Under the pieces are notes generated by a model. It saw only the letters and a list, made by a program, of their open reading frames with translations, was not told the DNA's origin and did not search any database. Shown here one piece after another: positions 19,774-31,100 of a stretch of 64,000 nt of DNA. How positions within the stretch are numbered: the stretch's first letter is position 1; each line of letters opens with the position of its first letter. The position numbers and the translations under genes are program-made. Source of the stretch: Fulvia fulva (taxonomy: Eukaryota; Ascomycota; Dothideomycetes; Mycosphaerellales; Mycosphaerellaceae). The stretch spans positions 4,402,001 to 4,466,000 of the forward strand of contig NC_063018.1 in the NCBI RefSeq assembly GCF_020509005.1, in the 5' to 3' direction.

Positions 19774-20697
19774 CTAAGCTGACGTTACGAATAGATCATC
19801 TTCACTACCGCTATATGCTCGCGGCACAGTCTTTGGCGGCGCAGTCAGTCGTCGCTTGTTCCTCGCAACACTCTCGCGGGCTGATGGTAAGCTGTCAGTT
19901 TGCCAGCGCCGTACTTTTGGCTCAGTCTCGAGGTGTGCGTCGTCAAAGTGAGCAGATTTCTTCTGCTTTGATGGCCCGCCCGAAGCTGAAGCACTTCCGT
20001 AAACCGATGATAGCTCTTTGGGCTCCCGGTAGTAGTTACTGGTGTAGTAAGTCACCGGCCGGCTGACTGAACTGTTGACTTTGCACGCTGCCTCACCTTC
20101 CTCCTCATTGTCTCCAGAAGAACGACTCCGCTGGCGCCATTCTTCTTCGCTCGACCACCAGGTGTTTCTCGGAGTCACACCGCAAAAGCCAGCACTCATG
20201 ACTTCCTCTTCATCGCCTTCGCTTGCGTCTTTCTGACGTATGCTTCTCGCTGTCTGTCCAGACTGATCTGCTTCTTGGTCGGTCCCGCTAGCACCAGCTT
20301 GGCTTGATGCCTGGCCTTCCTGGATGGCTGCATGGTGGGACTCGTGATGTACTCCGGTGGTGGCGAGGACGGGTTGACTACTCTGGGCGCCATTTGTGGT
20401 ACGAGCTCCACCGTTCGCAATTGAGAGGGCACCGGCTGAGCGATGGGCATTGACATCATCTGTGGCATTTGCTGTACTTGCAGCGTAATCGGAGCCATCG
20501 GAGCCTGCTGGTACATGACCACAGGCGGCTGCTGAACTGGCATCAGACGACGAACCTGTGGCTGCATCTTTCTCTCCTTGTGGTTTCGGCGCCATAGCTT
20601 CCAGAAGAGCTTCAAGGGCAGCACCAAGAGCTTGTAGAGGATCCGGCAACGAGGCTCTCGATGATTCCAATGCACATCGCAAGACAACGATGCGCAA
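19774..20697 (-). CDS. Hypothetical coding region, gene model unresolved
   Basis: One frame is open over this interval, but two frames look coding in different parts. From about 20,690 to 20,196 a second frame reads LYKLLVLPLKLFWKLWRR, then a Gln/Met/Pro-rich stretch (PVVMYQQAPMAPITLQVQQM) and a basic end (AKAMKRKS, stop). Its codons end in G/C more often than those of the competing frame. From about 20,190 down to 19,830 the first frame looks better (PRNTWWSSEEEWRQRSRS, SRPVTYYTSNYYREPKELSS). I could not find a convincing intron joining them. The upstream start is also unclear; a short exon ending at a GTAAGG donor near 20,823 is possible. No function can be assigned. Confidence 0.35.
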   Translation of the reverse strand: MRIVVLRCALESSRASLPDPLQALGAALEALLEAMAPKPQGEKDAATGSSSDASSAAACGHVPAGSDGSDYAASTANATDDVNAHRSAGALSIANGGARTTNGAQSSQPVLATTGVHHESHHAAIQEGQASSQAGASGTDQEADQSGQTARSIRQKDASEGDEEEVMSAGFCGVTPRNTWWSSEEEWRQRSRSSGDNEEEGEAACKVNSSVSRPVTYYTSNYYREPKELSSVYGSASASGGPSKQKKSAHFDDAHLETEPKVRRWQTDSLPSARESVARNKRRLTAPPKTVPRAYSGSEDDLFVTSA

Positions 20698-20881
20698 TAA
20701 GTGATGATACTTATATGGGTAAGGCGAAAAGGCTCAGGAGTGCTGCTGGGTTAGGTGATGTACATGGAGGAGATATTAAGTTCTGTCGGCGAGTGTACGT
20801 GAGCAGAGAAGATACCTACCTTACTTTGAAGTCGCCTGGCGGGCTTGCCGTCCATTGCTCGACTTGCATGAGCCATACATG

Positions 20882-21232
20882 AGGCAGTAGTGATGGGTTT
20901 GGTTGTGGAAGGTCCTATGTATGGTCGATATGAACAGCAGCTGCTCTATTGCATCGTTCTCAACTGACACATTCAGCCACTCGTGGCAATCAGCCGACAG
21001 ACGGCATTGATGCGAGCGTGACAAGCCTGAGTCAATGGGTTTTGATGTGGATGAAGCTGTTCAAGTGTTGATGGAACCGAAGTGGAAGTGGCAGCTGCGG
21101 TCGAGATCTTTCTCCACAGCGACCCTGATCCCTGCTTGGCGATCTGCATGTGGGAGAACAGCTATCCATTGCACTTTAACGCCAGCAAACCATCTTCACT
21201 TCGACATTGTGTTTATATGATCCCTGGCAACG
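20882..21232. other. Divergent intergenic region
   Basis: This presumed promoter region lies upstream of the glucosidase II beta gene. Nothing specific is visible. Confidence 0.35.
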
Positions 21233-23033
21233 ATGAAACGTGTAGTAGCGGCGCTGGTAGCTGCTCAGTATGCGGCTACAGCAGCGGCAGCATCCTCTCC
21301 TCGAGGAGTTGGGCCAGAATGTACGTTTCCCAAGCTACAGGCATTCCTGAACAGCTCTCTACAGTCGCTGCTCCTATGCTGACCTTGTGAGAAAGTCGCC
21401 AAGTTCTATGAAGACACTTCCAGCTTCACGTGTATATCGAACCCCTCCGTCAAGATACCTGCGTCACGCGTAAACGACGACTACTGCGACTGTCCAGATG
21501 GCTCAGACGAACCAGGCACTGCCGCTTGTGCACACCTCTCCGACCTCTCACCCCATACACTCGCAACGAATGGTACCGGCCAGCCAGCACTGCCAGGCTT
21601 CTATTGCCAGAACAAGGGACACATTCCCAGCTATGTGCCCTTTACCAATGTCAACGATGGCATTTGCGACTACGAGCTGTGCTGTGATGGAAGCGAAGAG
21701 TTCCAAAGTGTAGGTGGGAAGTGTAAGAACAAATGTGACGAGATTGGCAAGGAATGGCGGAAACACCACGAAGTCCGACAGAAAGCGGCGACCAATGCAC
21801 TTAAGAAGCGCAATGAGCTTGTCAAGGAGGCTGCTCGGCTGAGGCAATCTGTGAAAGACAGACTACAGACACTCGGCACCGAGATCGAAGGAGGGGAGAT
21901 CAAGGTCAAGCAGATGGAAAAGGAGTTGTCCGAGATCCAGAAGAAGGAAGCTGGCAAGGTTGTGACCAGTTCTGGTGGTCCTGGCGGAAAGCTGAGTCAA
22001 TTGGTGGAGCTGGGCAAGCACAGAATGGAGGAGCTGAGGAAGCACTTGATCTCGACAAGATCTGATTTGACGATGAAGAATGAGAGGCTGCAGCAGTTGG
22101 AGCAGATCTTGAAGACATTCCACGAGGAGTACAACCCAAACTTCAACGATGAGGGAGTCAAGCGGGCTGTAAAGGCATGGGAAGACTACATCGCCAGCAA
22201 TCCTACTGGATCGGACACAAATGCTGCAGCTGCACGCGATCTGGATGAGATTACCAAGACTGATGAGGAGAACGGTCTCAATTGGAGCGAGTACATCGAG
22301 GCAGAAATGGAGGACGAGACCGCAGTTTGTACGTTGGCTTATATGCTCCATCAAGATGACGCGCTAACAATGGACAGTGTACTCATTCGTCAACTACCTT
22401 CCACCTTCCCTCCGCAGCTGGGTCGACGACAAGCTCCGCGACCTCCGCCAAAGCCTCATTGACGGCGGTATCCTCGCAGACAACGGTAGCGCCAGCGTTG
22501 GCGAGTCCCAGAAAGTCAAAGACGCCCGCTCCCGCCTTGACTCAGCCAAGAAAGACCTCGAGAAGCAACAGAAGGACATCCAGGAACATCGTGAGGACCT
22601 CGAGAAAGACTTTGGACCCGACGACGTCTTCCGCGCCCTCAAGGGTCAATGTGTCGAGAAGGACTCTGGCGAGTATACTTACGAGCTCTGCTTCCTGGAC
22701 AAGACGAACCAGAAGCCAAAGAAGGGCGGTGGGCATACCAATATGGGTAACTTTGTCCGGACTGAGAGAATCACTGTCGACGAGGAGCTTCCGGCGAACG
22801 GAAAGGGCCTGGGCAGTGGAGAGAGGTATGCGATGAAGCATGAGAATGGTCAGCACTGCTGGAATGGACCCAACCGCGCGACGACTGTCATCTTGGCCTG
22901 CGCTGAGGAAAACGAAATCTGGAAGATCATGGAGGAGGAGAAGTGCATCTACCGCATGGAGGTTGGTACACCAGCCGTCTGCGAGCAGAGGAAGAAGGTT
23001 AAGACCGGCCAGGTGGTCAAGGACGAGCTCTAG
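21233..23033 (+). CDS. GTB1: Glucosidase II beta subunit (PRKCSH family), ER-retained
   Basis: Exons 21233-21320, 21396-22328 and 22378-23033 give 558 aa. Donors are GTACGT in both cases, with a GCTGAC branch in intron 1; the joined frame is continuous and a whole number of codons. The beta subunit retains and guides glucosidase II, which trims glucose from N-glycans during ER quality control. The N terminus is hydrophobic (signal peptide), followed by the G2B/LDL-A cysteine repeats (DDYCDCPDGSDEPGTAAC, GFYCQNKGHIPSYVPF, GICDYELCCDGSEE). A long coiled coil spans residues ~150-300. The C-terminal MRH lectin domain includes YTYELCFLDKTNQKPKKGG, NGQHCWNGPNRAT, ACAEENEIWKI and CIYRMEVGTPAVC. The protein ends in VKDEL, an ER-retrieval signal. 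Confidence 0.9.
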
Positions 23034-23425
23034 AAACGCGCATCCCCAATCGCCAGATGTTTGGCCTGCGCAGACTACGTGACCGAGCCTTTCTGTCCAC
23101 GATTCTTGCGGTGGTGGCTGTGGTGTCGTCCAGCTGCGGCTGCTAGGAAAGCGTGCTGGAAAAATTTCTCAACCTACGAGATACTGACGTCTTTCCGGGA
23201 GTATCTCCAAGAGGCTATGGGGTTGGCAGAAACGGTGGCAGCGCGACGTTATTGCTGCCAGGACTTGCAGGATGCGACTACCTGCTAGAAGCAGAGACTG
23301 GTGCAGATGATATAGATAGCGGTCTACGTAGAAGTTGTACATCAGGACAGTCATACCTCGCATGAGACAGACGGTGCGTTAGACTGGCTGACGTCCACGG
23401 GGTGCATAATCTAGCTATGTCTTCA

Positions 23426-23836
23426 TCAGCCATCCTCGAGGGTGTCTTGTTTGGGCTTGTTCGAGTTGTGGATGTTGCCGTCATTGATCGCAGTGCTCGA
23501 CGTCTCCACGGCCATGCAGACGATGGAAGTCAGCCGCTGGTCAGCTAGGAGGTCCGCCCATTCGGCTTCAGTCCACTCTAGCTCGTGCTGGCGGTACACG
23601 ATCATGCCGGGGATGCTCTGAGCAGCCTTGCGAAGCATAGATGCGCACTTGGATGGGATGGAACTGGCTCTGGTCGCTGAGGATTGGCGTGGCAGCGCAT
23701 GAGCGGCGTAGGAGGATTGCCACATTGCGTCCAGGTTTTGCTTCCTCTTTTTCTGCTCAAATGAAGTGTTCGATATGTGTGCGACGTGGATTCGAGTCAG
23801 AGGAGTGACGAACGGGACAGCAGCGATAGTCCTCAT
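23426..23836 (-). CDS. Hypothetical short open frame
   Basis: An ATG at 23836 opens a frame of about 136 aa (MRTIAAVPFVTPLTR...) with a plausible helical middle (HELEWTEAEWADLLADQRL) and a polar tail. No family is recognised, no introns are evident, and the surroundings are otherwise empty. It could equally be chance. Confidence 0.25.
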   Translation of the reverse strand: MRTIAAVPFVTPLTRIHVAHISNTSFEQKKRKQNLDAMWQSSYAAHALPRQSSATRASSIPSKCASMLRKAAQSIPGMIVYRQHELEWTEAEWADLLADQRLTSIVCMAVETSSTAINDGNIHNSNKPKQDTLEDG

Positions 23837-26800
23837 TGAACTGCCATTGCGAGGCTCTTCTGGCCGCATCTCGTACTGTAAAATGCAACGATGATCGCGT
23901 TGGCCAGAAGACCTGCCCTGCACTCATGCTGAGAGCCATTCATCGTGATGGATTGCTTATAGAGTTTGTCCAATGGGGATCTCATGGCGTGGCGTCTCCT
24001 CTGCGCTGTCCTCCCAGTGCCTCCTTCGATGAAGTGCAAAGTCCGCGTGTAATCAACGAAGATCTTCTACTCCTCATACGGTGAGTGCAGGATATCCCGA
24101 TTGGGAATTGATGAGCTTTGCAAGATCGCAACGGCGGTCTGGCCGGTCATGATTCTCGCAAATGCCTGTGGTAAGAATGGGTGTGAGATGTCAGCAACAT
24201 GATTTGTCCGTTGTCTTGGACTTTCGACTCTTGCTTACCAAGAATATGTCCAGTCCGCGGTGATCTCAGTACATTTGAGTCAACAGTGGCTCTAGAGCTC
24301 TTGTTCTGGCCATGTGTTGTCTCCTCGAAATCTGATGACCGGAATGGTCGGAGATCAGCCATGGCTCGATGCATAGAGATGATCATCACTGTCACCCTCT
24401 TCATCATGCCAAAGTGAAGAAGAACCATCCAGCACGCGGTCGAGCTGAGACGTGAACTGCCTCACGATACGGACTGTACGTTTCACCAGCTCCTGTTATC
24501 GTTCTCGAAGCTGACAGAGATCGTCGAATCTGTTCTCACTCAACTGCCGACAATATCGGGCTCCATCAGCACTCACTCGCTCACTCGTCACACAACATCA
24601 CATCACCACATCACCGACAATTACAAGGCGACGCGACGAGACGAAAACAATAACAAACAACATCACATTCCACGCAGGGCCAACCCTTCCACGCTCTCCA
24701 CGATGAACCCAGCTGCGTAACTGCGTCGCGCTCTTCGGAAGTTTGATCTCGTGTCCGGAACTTACCAGGAACCGACTTCGTCCGAGTAAACAAACCATCC
24801 TCGCCATCTTGATGTGTGCATGACTCTCGGAGCTCGGAAATCTTGTTCCAGCCAAAGCACCACAGTCTCGAAGGCTTCAGTGCCTTTTGCCACAAAGTGA
24901 TGCTGCCTGCGCCTCATCACGATGTTCGCATTCCTGGTTGTTTTTGAGACGAGAGTTGCGTACATCTTGCTTTGATCCGAAGGTCTGTCGCGAGGCTGAC
25001 AACAGAGACCGAGTTGATTCGTTGCTCGAGATTGGTGGTCCAAGTTTTCTCGAAATGAAGTCCTTGCGTGTCTTGCGATGGTACGAGTGCAAGAGTGGGT
25101 TGTCCTATATCGTCAGTGCTGTGGGATTGGGACAGCTGCTGTCTCCCGAATCGCGAGGCGTGGGATGACAGCAGCGACAGCAGCAGCATTTGACGTTCAA
25201 AGTGTAGTGGAACGTCGTTGGTGACAACGTGCGTCGCCAAAGATCAACCACTATGGGACATTCGCGCCTGGCGAACTATTGTCATAGCTCTGTATTAATC
25301 TTGCTGGATGATTGCGCGCCGTTAGGCGGATGCGCATCCGGAAGGTGTCCGAGAAGCTTGAGTCGTCCGAGCATTCGGAACTCATGCGCGTAGGTTGTAA
25401 GATTTGGTGTATATGCCGACGCTGTTATAGCCACAACAACCGCGCGCCTTGGAAATGCTTCGCGGCATGATGTGTCCGAGAGTATGTCGCGCTTTGGCTT
25501 CTGTTGACGGTTGCTTGCATGACTTGACGTTGGTGCAATCACTCATCAGTGGAAGATTGCGTGCACCTGCTGAACTCGCTGCTTGGGACGCTGCTTGCCC
25601 TAAGCAACACATTTGCGCCCTTCTTTACGGCTGGCTGCTGCTTTGAAGATTAGTCTGCCAATAGATCATAATGGCGTGACGTCGCGACTGGCATCGGCGA
25701 GTCGGAATTGGCATAAGTCAGCCTTGCGGCGCTGTAGTTGACCTTGACTTGTGCTAGTCTTGACGCGGTGTTGACCACCCAACGTTGAGGCTGACCCGGT
25801 GAAGAGCAGATGCTGGTGGGCGAACAATGCTTCCCAGCAACGTTCGGCCCGGTCTGATAAACCGTTTGACGGCGTGAGCCGAGGCAACGGTTGCTGTCAC
25901 CAGCAGAACACGACCATGTCGCGCCTCAAGGCATCCCGCGTCTGATGAGATGTTCATTGCTGAGACACCACTTTGTGAGAGGATGAGACAGGTAACCGCA
26001 TGCTTCTTGAAGAGTGCTGTTGCGATGGCGATGTTCGGCAAGCCGGGTGCGTGAGCACCTGGACGAGATGAAACACATGCATCTCCCAACGTGATGACGA
26101 GCATTGCCTGGTGAGATGTTCCAATGTTAGCGGACCACGCACATGTTCGGGCGAGACAAAACATCGAGAATTGGGCGAACGATGTCCACATCCTGGCTGC
26201 ACGGATTCCAGACCATCAGAGCGAACGATGTGTTCGGGATGTGTTGAGTATGTGAGGCGCCGGATGTGGAGCTTTCGATCTGGGACTGGGAGAGCATCGG
26301 GTACGGGCATATTGGTGTTGTTGTAATTCGTGGTGAGATGCATCCGCGACTTCAAACAGCAGTCTTTTGATTGCAGTTGGCGGCACAGCAACGGCGATGC
26401 TGTATGAGGTGTTGTTGAATGTACTTCTCCATGTGATCCCATCGCCAGAGTCTCTGTGCAACGCATGATGGCTAGCGGCATGAGCTTGACCACGCTGTGA
26501 GCATGAGATGGTGGCAGTAATGCAGGTACGGAGTGTGCTCGCTGCAGGGATGGGGACCGCATGTGGTCGGAGTAAGGTGTGCTGTAGAACTCCAACACGA
26601 GGCCGGCTTCTCGAGCACCTGTTTCACAGTCAGTCTCTGTACGCCGAGCGCTTTCATCACACGCCGGCAGTAGTAGGGAGTGCTTCATCGCTGTCCGACT
26701 CTGCAGTGCATGATTCGAATTTTCTTCGACGATACAGGCCTGCAGTGAGCGACCGAACAAACGGCATCGCAGACACCAGGATCTTGGACAGCATCGAGAT

Positions 26801-27986
26801 CAATTCAAGACAGATGGGTGCCGGGCCTGCCCTCCGCTGCTGCTATCTTCGCCGCTAGGGACTCCGGCAGCGAGGTGCTTCCTGCACAGTGACAGGAATC
26901 GCTTGGAGCCAAACCATGCGCCCGCGGGTAACAAATCCCACACCATGTCGCATGTGCTACGGCAGACCCCCCTGACGCCGTCCTGCCCTTGTTTCCTCGT
27001 CGCTCGATGCTCGATCGCAGAGCTCAAGTGACTGCCTGCCAGATGGAAGGAGTGCACACGTAGTGGTCGCATATACACTTTGGAGGCGGAAAGCCATTGG
27101 ACAATCGGCAATGAATAGGCTCATGGTACCTTGCAGATGGGGCTTGCTCCTGATCCCTCATGCATGGCCCAGTGAAACGCAAAAAAAAAGCTTCGGGGCG
27201 GAGGATGTGACGGCAGAAGAACATTGCCTGTACGCCGCCCCCAGCTCATCATCGTGCGGGTGGCGAAACTGTTGCAACGAGCTCTGAGAGGACGTACCAT
27301 CGACAGCGCTCCTTTGCGGTCGGCGGCGCATGAATTGTGTGTACTACGCTGACGAGATTAAATGTCTTTAGCGCGCCCGGCCGTGCTTCTGCAGCACTCC
27401 TGATTAAGCGGCCTGATCTTCCCGTCCAACGCCAACGGCTTTTCTGCCAACTGTGACTCCATAGGCCGGAGCAACGTCCATTCCCTCGCGTCCCAGACAT
27501 CGCGTCCCAAACACAGGCACTGCCCGCTCGCTTCTGCTCATCAGCGCACAAACAAACACACCCTCACGCATTCGCCATCCACCGAGACGTGTCGACCACG
27601 AGGAGCGGAAGTTGACGCTGCCATCTCCGCGCGCGAATCGATTGTTTGCAAACTTGCATGCCACACCCGGCTGCCCACAGACGCGACACCACAGCACCAC
27701 CTCCCATCTCCGACCCGTTCACCCACTGCAGCACCAGCACCGAGTCACACATCGATCCAGCGACACGCGAAGCGCATGATTTCAAATGCTCCCTGGCCTT
27801 GCGACACGCCGACATAGGAGCATTCTACGTCTAGCGACCACCCACTACATCACACCAAATCTGCGCATCAGCACCTGCGAGGGAAAGGGCAGTGAAGGCC
27901 CTCGCCGGCTGTCGCACTGATCACTGGACCGCGGCATCATAGCATCCGGCATACTCGAGGCAGCCTCGATCCACACTCATTTGCAG
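23837..27986. other. Long intergenic stretch without a supported gene
   Basis: About 4.1 kb of ordinary base composition carry many short open frames on both strands (the longest about 268 codons at 25954-26760, minus). None has a recognisable motif, a coding-like third-position pattern, or spliceable partners. It may hold regulatory sequence or a long leader for the large gene downstream. Confidence 0.4.
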
Positions 27987-28146
27987 GTACGTGCTGCACC
28001 TTCTGCTTTCAATGCCTGTCTGCCCGCCTTCCTTTCCTGCATTATCACACGCGCACACCCATGGAAGCTGCAGAACCTCACTCACCGCGACCACTCCAAG
28101 GCCAATGCCGCACCAGCGCGAACGTCACTTGTACTGACTTATATAG
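27987..28146 (+). other. 5'UTR intron of the downstream large gene
   Basis: CAG followed by GTACGT at 27987 is a strong donor. GTACTGACTTATATAG, ending at 28146, supplies branch and acceptor just 7 bp before the ATG at 28154. This 160-nt intron explains why the open frame extends upstream of the true start. Confidence 0.6.
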
Positions 28147-28153
28147 CGTCACC

Positions 28154-31100
28154 ATGTCTAAGCTGTTCTCCAAGAAGAAGGCCAACAACGATGCCACCCT
28201 CTCCAACGAACAGGCGCTCAATGCGCTCTCACAGCCGGCTTCACCAACACTCAACAAGAAGTCTTCCAGCAGCCGGTGGAAGAAGAGCAAGAAGCCACAG
28301 CCCGAAGCAAAACCACAGCTCGACCTCTCAGCAGCACTACCATCGACAGACGACTTCCGAACCAGTTTGCTCATGCCCAGCCTATCGACGCGATTCAGCA
28401 TGCTTAGAGAGCAGGACGATCCGAACTCGTTGATTGGCAAAGCGAGCGATGACAGCGTGCTACAACCCCGGCGGAAGTCACGCATGATGAACGACTTTGG
28501 CTTTGCATCCACGGCGCTGGGTGACATTGCAGAGGTCTCTTCCATCCAGGGCTCCGTTCGCCCGCCGTTTACCCGAAGTAGTCGCGAGAACTCATATGTC
28601 TCAGATGACGGCGGCTATGGCAGTGAAGCTGATGCCACGCAGAGCGTCATGAGTCGATCAAGACCGGGCGAAGGCAATGTTCTGTTTGGAGGTCGCCAGA
28701 AGGTCTACAAGATCCCGAACAGTGGTGCAACCTCCACCCGCAGTTTAGGCAAGCTTGTCTACGAGGATGATGTCGGCATGTCAGCATTCCAGAAGTACCG
28801 GCACAGAGAAAGGGAATTCGATGAAAGCCAATTGCCTCGCCCCTCAGATGAGAGTCAGGGGTTTAACTTCGGCCTTGAAGGTTCCCACGATGGGCTCGAC
28901 ACCTTGCCTAATGACTCCGCCAAAGACCTGTCTCACTCACCATCGCTTTCTTCTTATGAGAAGAAGAGGTCGACAACATCGTCCATGGCACGCTCAGATG
29001 CACGTTCTTCTACAGCAGCGACATCTATTGCTTCTCAACAAGCAGTGAGCGCGCAGCCATCTCCTGGACACGCACCAGCAGGTGCAGCTACAGCCGCGAC
29101 ATCGAGCACAGCCGCGAATGTCGCCCCGATCACAATGTCTGCACCACTACTCGAACGACCCAACCCCAAAGCGCGAAGACTCTACGATCAAGGCCTCGAT
29201 CAACACATGCACGAGCAACAGTCGTCTGCCATTACTCGACTCAACTCGATTCAAAAGCAACGCACTATCGGCGGTATGAAGTCTCCACCGTTTTTGCAAG
29301 GTGCAAAGAGCACCGGTAACCTCAACGATCGATCGACTGAGCCATTTACAGCTTTCCGCGGACAGTCGCCGCCACCCACTGCACCACTTCCCGCGCTGAC
29401 AACTCTTGGATCGTTCAGACACCCTCAGTCAGGTTCCTCGAGTCCGGCGCCAAGTGGACCGGCGTCTCCAATTGACGCCCCAAACAATGTGTTGACTCAA
29501 GCTCTGGAACCAGCTGATCGTGGTAAAGCGACCGCGATGGGTGCATTCAACAAACCGGCACATGCATTCGACGAGAACCAATATCTGGAACGCCAGAAGG
29601 CACTTCAGCGATCAAACTCCAGCGCGGTGATGAAGAAGTCGGGCAGTATTTCTGCTGCGAAGCCACGCACAGAGAGGTCTGAATACAACGGCAACCAGTC
29701 CCCAGATCTCTTTGCTCGCAGCAGAACGCCATCCGATGCTCCGAGTCACCATGAGATGACCAAGAAGGCTTACAACATGTTTCAGAATGCGGCGAATCAC
29801 TTGCCAGCGCCATCTGCAGACCAACGCTCAGACTCGCCCGCCAAGTCACCACCGCTCCCAGACACGCATCGAACCTTCTTTGGCAATATCAGCGCCAGCG
29901 ACGACGAGGATGATGGAGAAGAGGAGCGGATTGCACAGTCATTCGACCAGCCGGAGTATGGCTACGGCAACTACCAGACACGATGGCAGCCTACACCACT
30001 TCAGTCTGTGTCTGAGCACCCCTCCACCCAGAATGATAGGTGGAAGACGACCTTGGTCGAGGAAGAGGATGAATTTGATGTGAAGCCACTGGCTCCGAAG
30101 GCTTCAGCCTCCTCGCTCCGCATCAATGCTCCTGCGGCGTCGTTCCAAATTCCACAGCCGCTGGACTCTCCAACGCTAGGTCCTCAAGCGCAAGCCTTGA
30201 ACGGCATGGTCCATCATCTCCGTCAACGAAGTAACAACTCTTCGATCTACCCAACAGAGGAGGTGGCACAACAAGAAGATGAAGAAGAGGTTCCAGAAGT
30301 GCCGGAACTGCCTTGGACCACCAAAAAATCGGATTCGTTCAACCGTGTTGCGAACACAACCCCGGAAGCTCAGTCAGCACGTGAGTCGACCTATGCTGTG
30401 TCGAATCCTTGGGACCTCGATGAACAGAGCGCGGGTGCATCTCGGGCAAGTCGCGCTTCTGAAGCTGTGAGCACAGTGGACCGATCCTCGAACGCATTGA
30501 GTCCAGTGGGTCAATCTTTGATGGCTCAGTTCAGTCCAGTAGAGAGGACATCGAGTCCTCGATTCCCGTCAACAAGTCGGCAGCCATCAGTCGTCCAGGA
30601 CTCGTCATCAAGATTCGCACATCCGACTGCACGAGATTCGGAGGCGTCGTTCTCCAACGAGAATAGCGTACCTACTTGGCAACAGGAACTGCACAAACAG
30701 CACACTCGAGATGCAAGCACAGCCACTCAGCAGGAACGCGAAGCCTTCCAGAGCGAGTTGGCAGCACGGCGCGCCGCTATCCAGGAAGGACTCAAGCAGA
30801 AGGTCGAGTGGGAAGCTCACTCACGGGGCACTAGCCCTGCGCCTGGTGCAATGAGGGCGTTCGGAATGCTGCGATCGAAGACTAGTAGAGAATCGTTCGT
30901 CCACGCACAAGATCAGCCTCAAAAGGGTGTTCGAGCTCTGGGCATTAACGGCGCCAGCAGCACCAGCCTGGTCGACTCCGTTCGGCCTCGTGGGAACTCA
31001 TCGCCAAGACCTCCACTGCCAAATGCTCAGCATCCTGCCTTCAAACAAGATGGTCCAGGTCCATCAACAAGAGATGCGGACACTGTGCAGGGCGCTAGAG

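Noticed and set aside
25954..26760. 268-codon minus-strand open frame
   Set aside because: No motif, uneven composition rich in Ser/His/Cys, no splice partners; looks like chance in GC-rich DNA.
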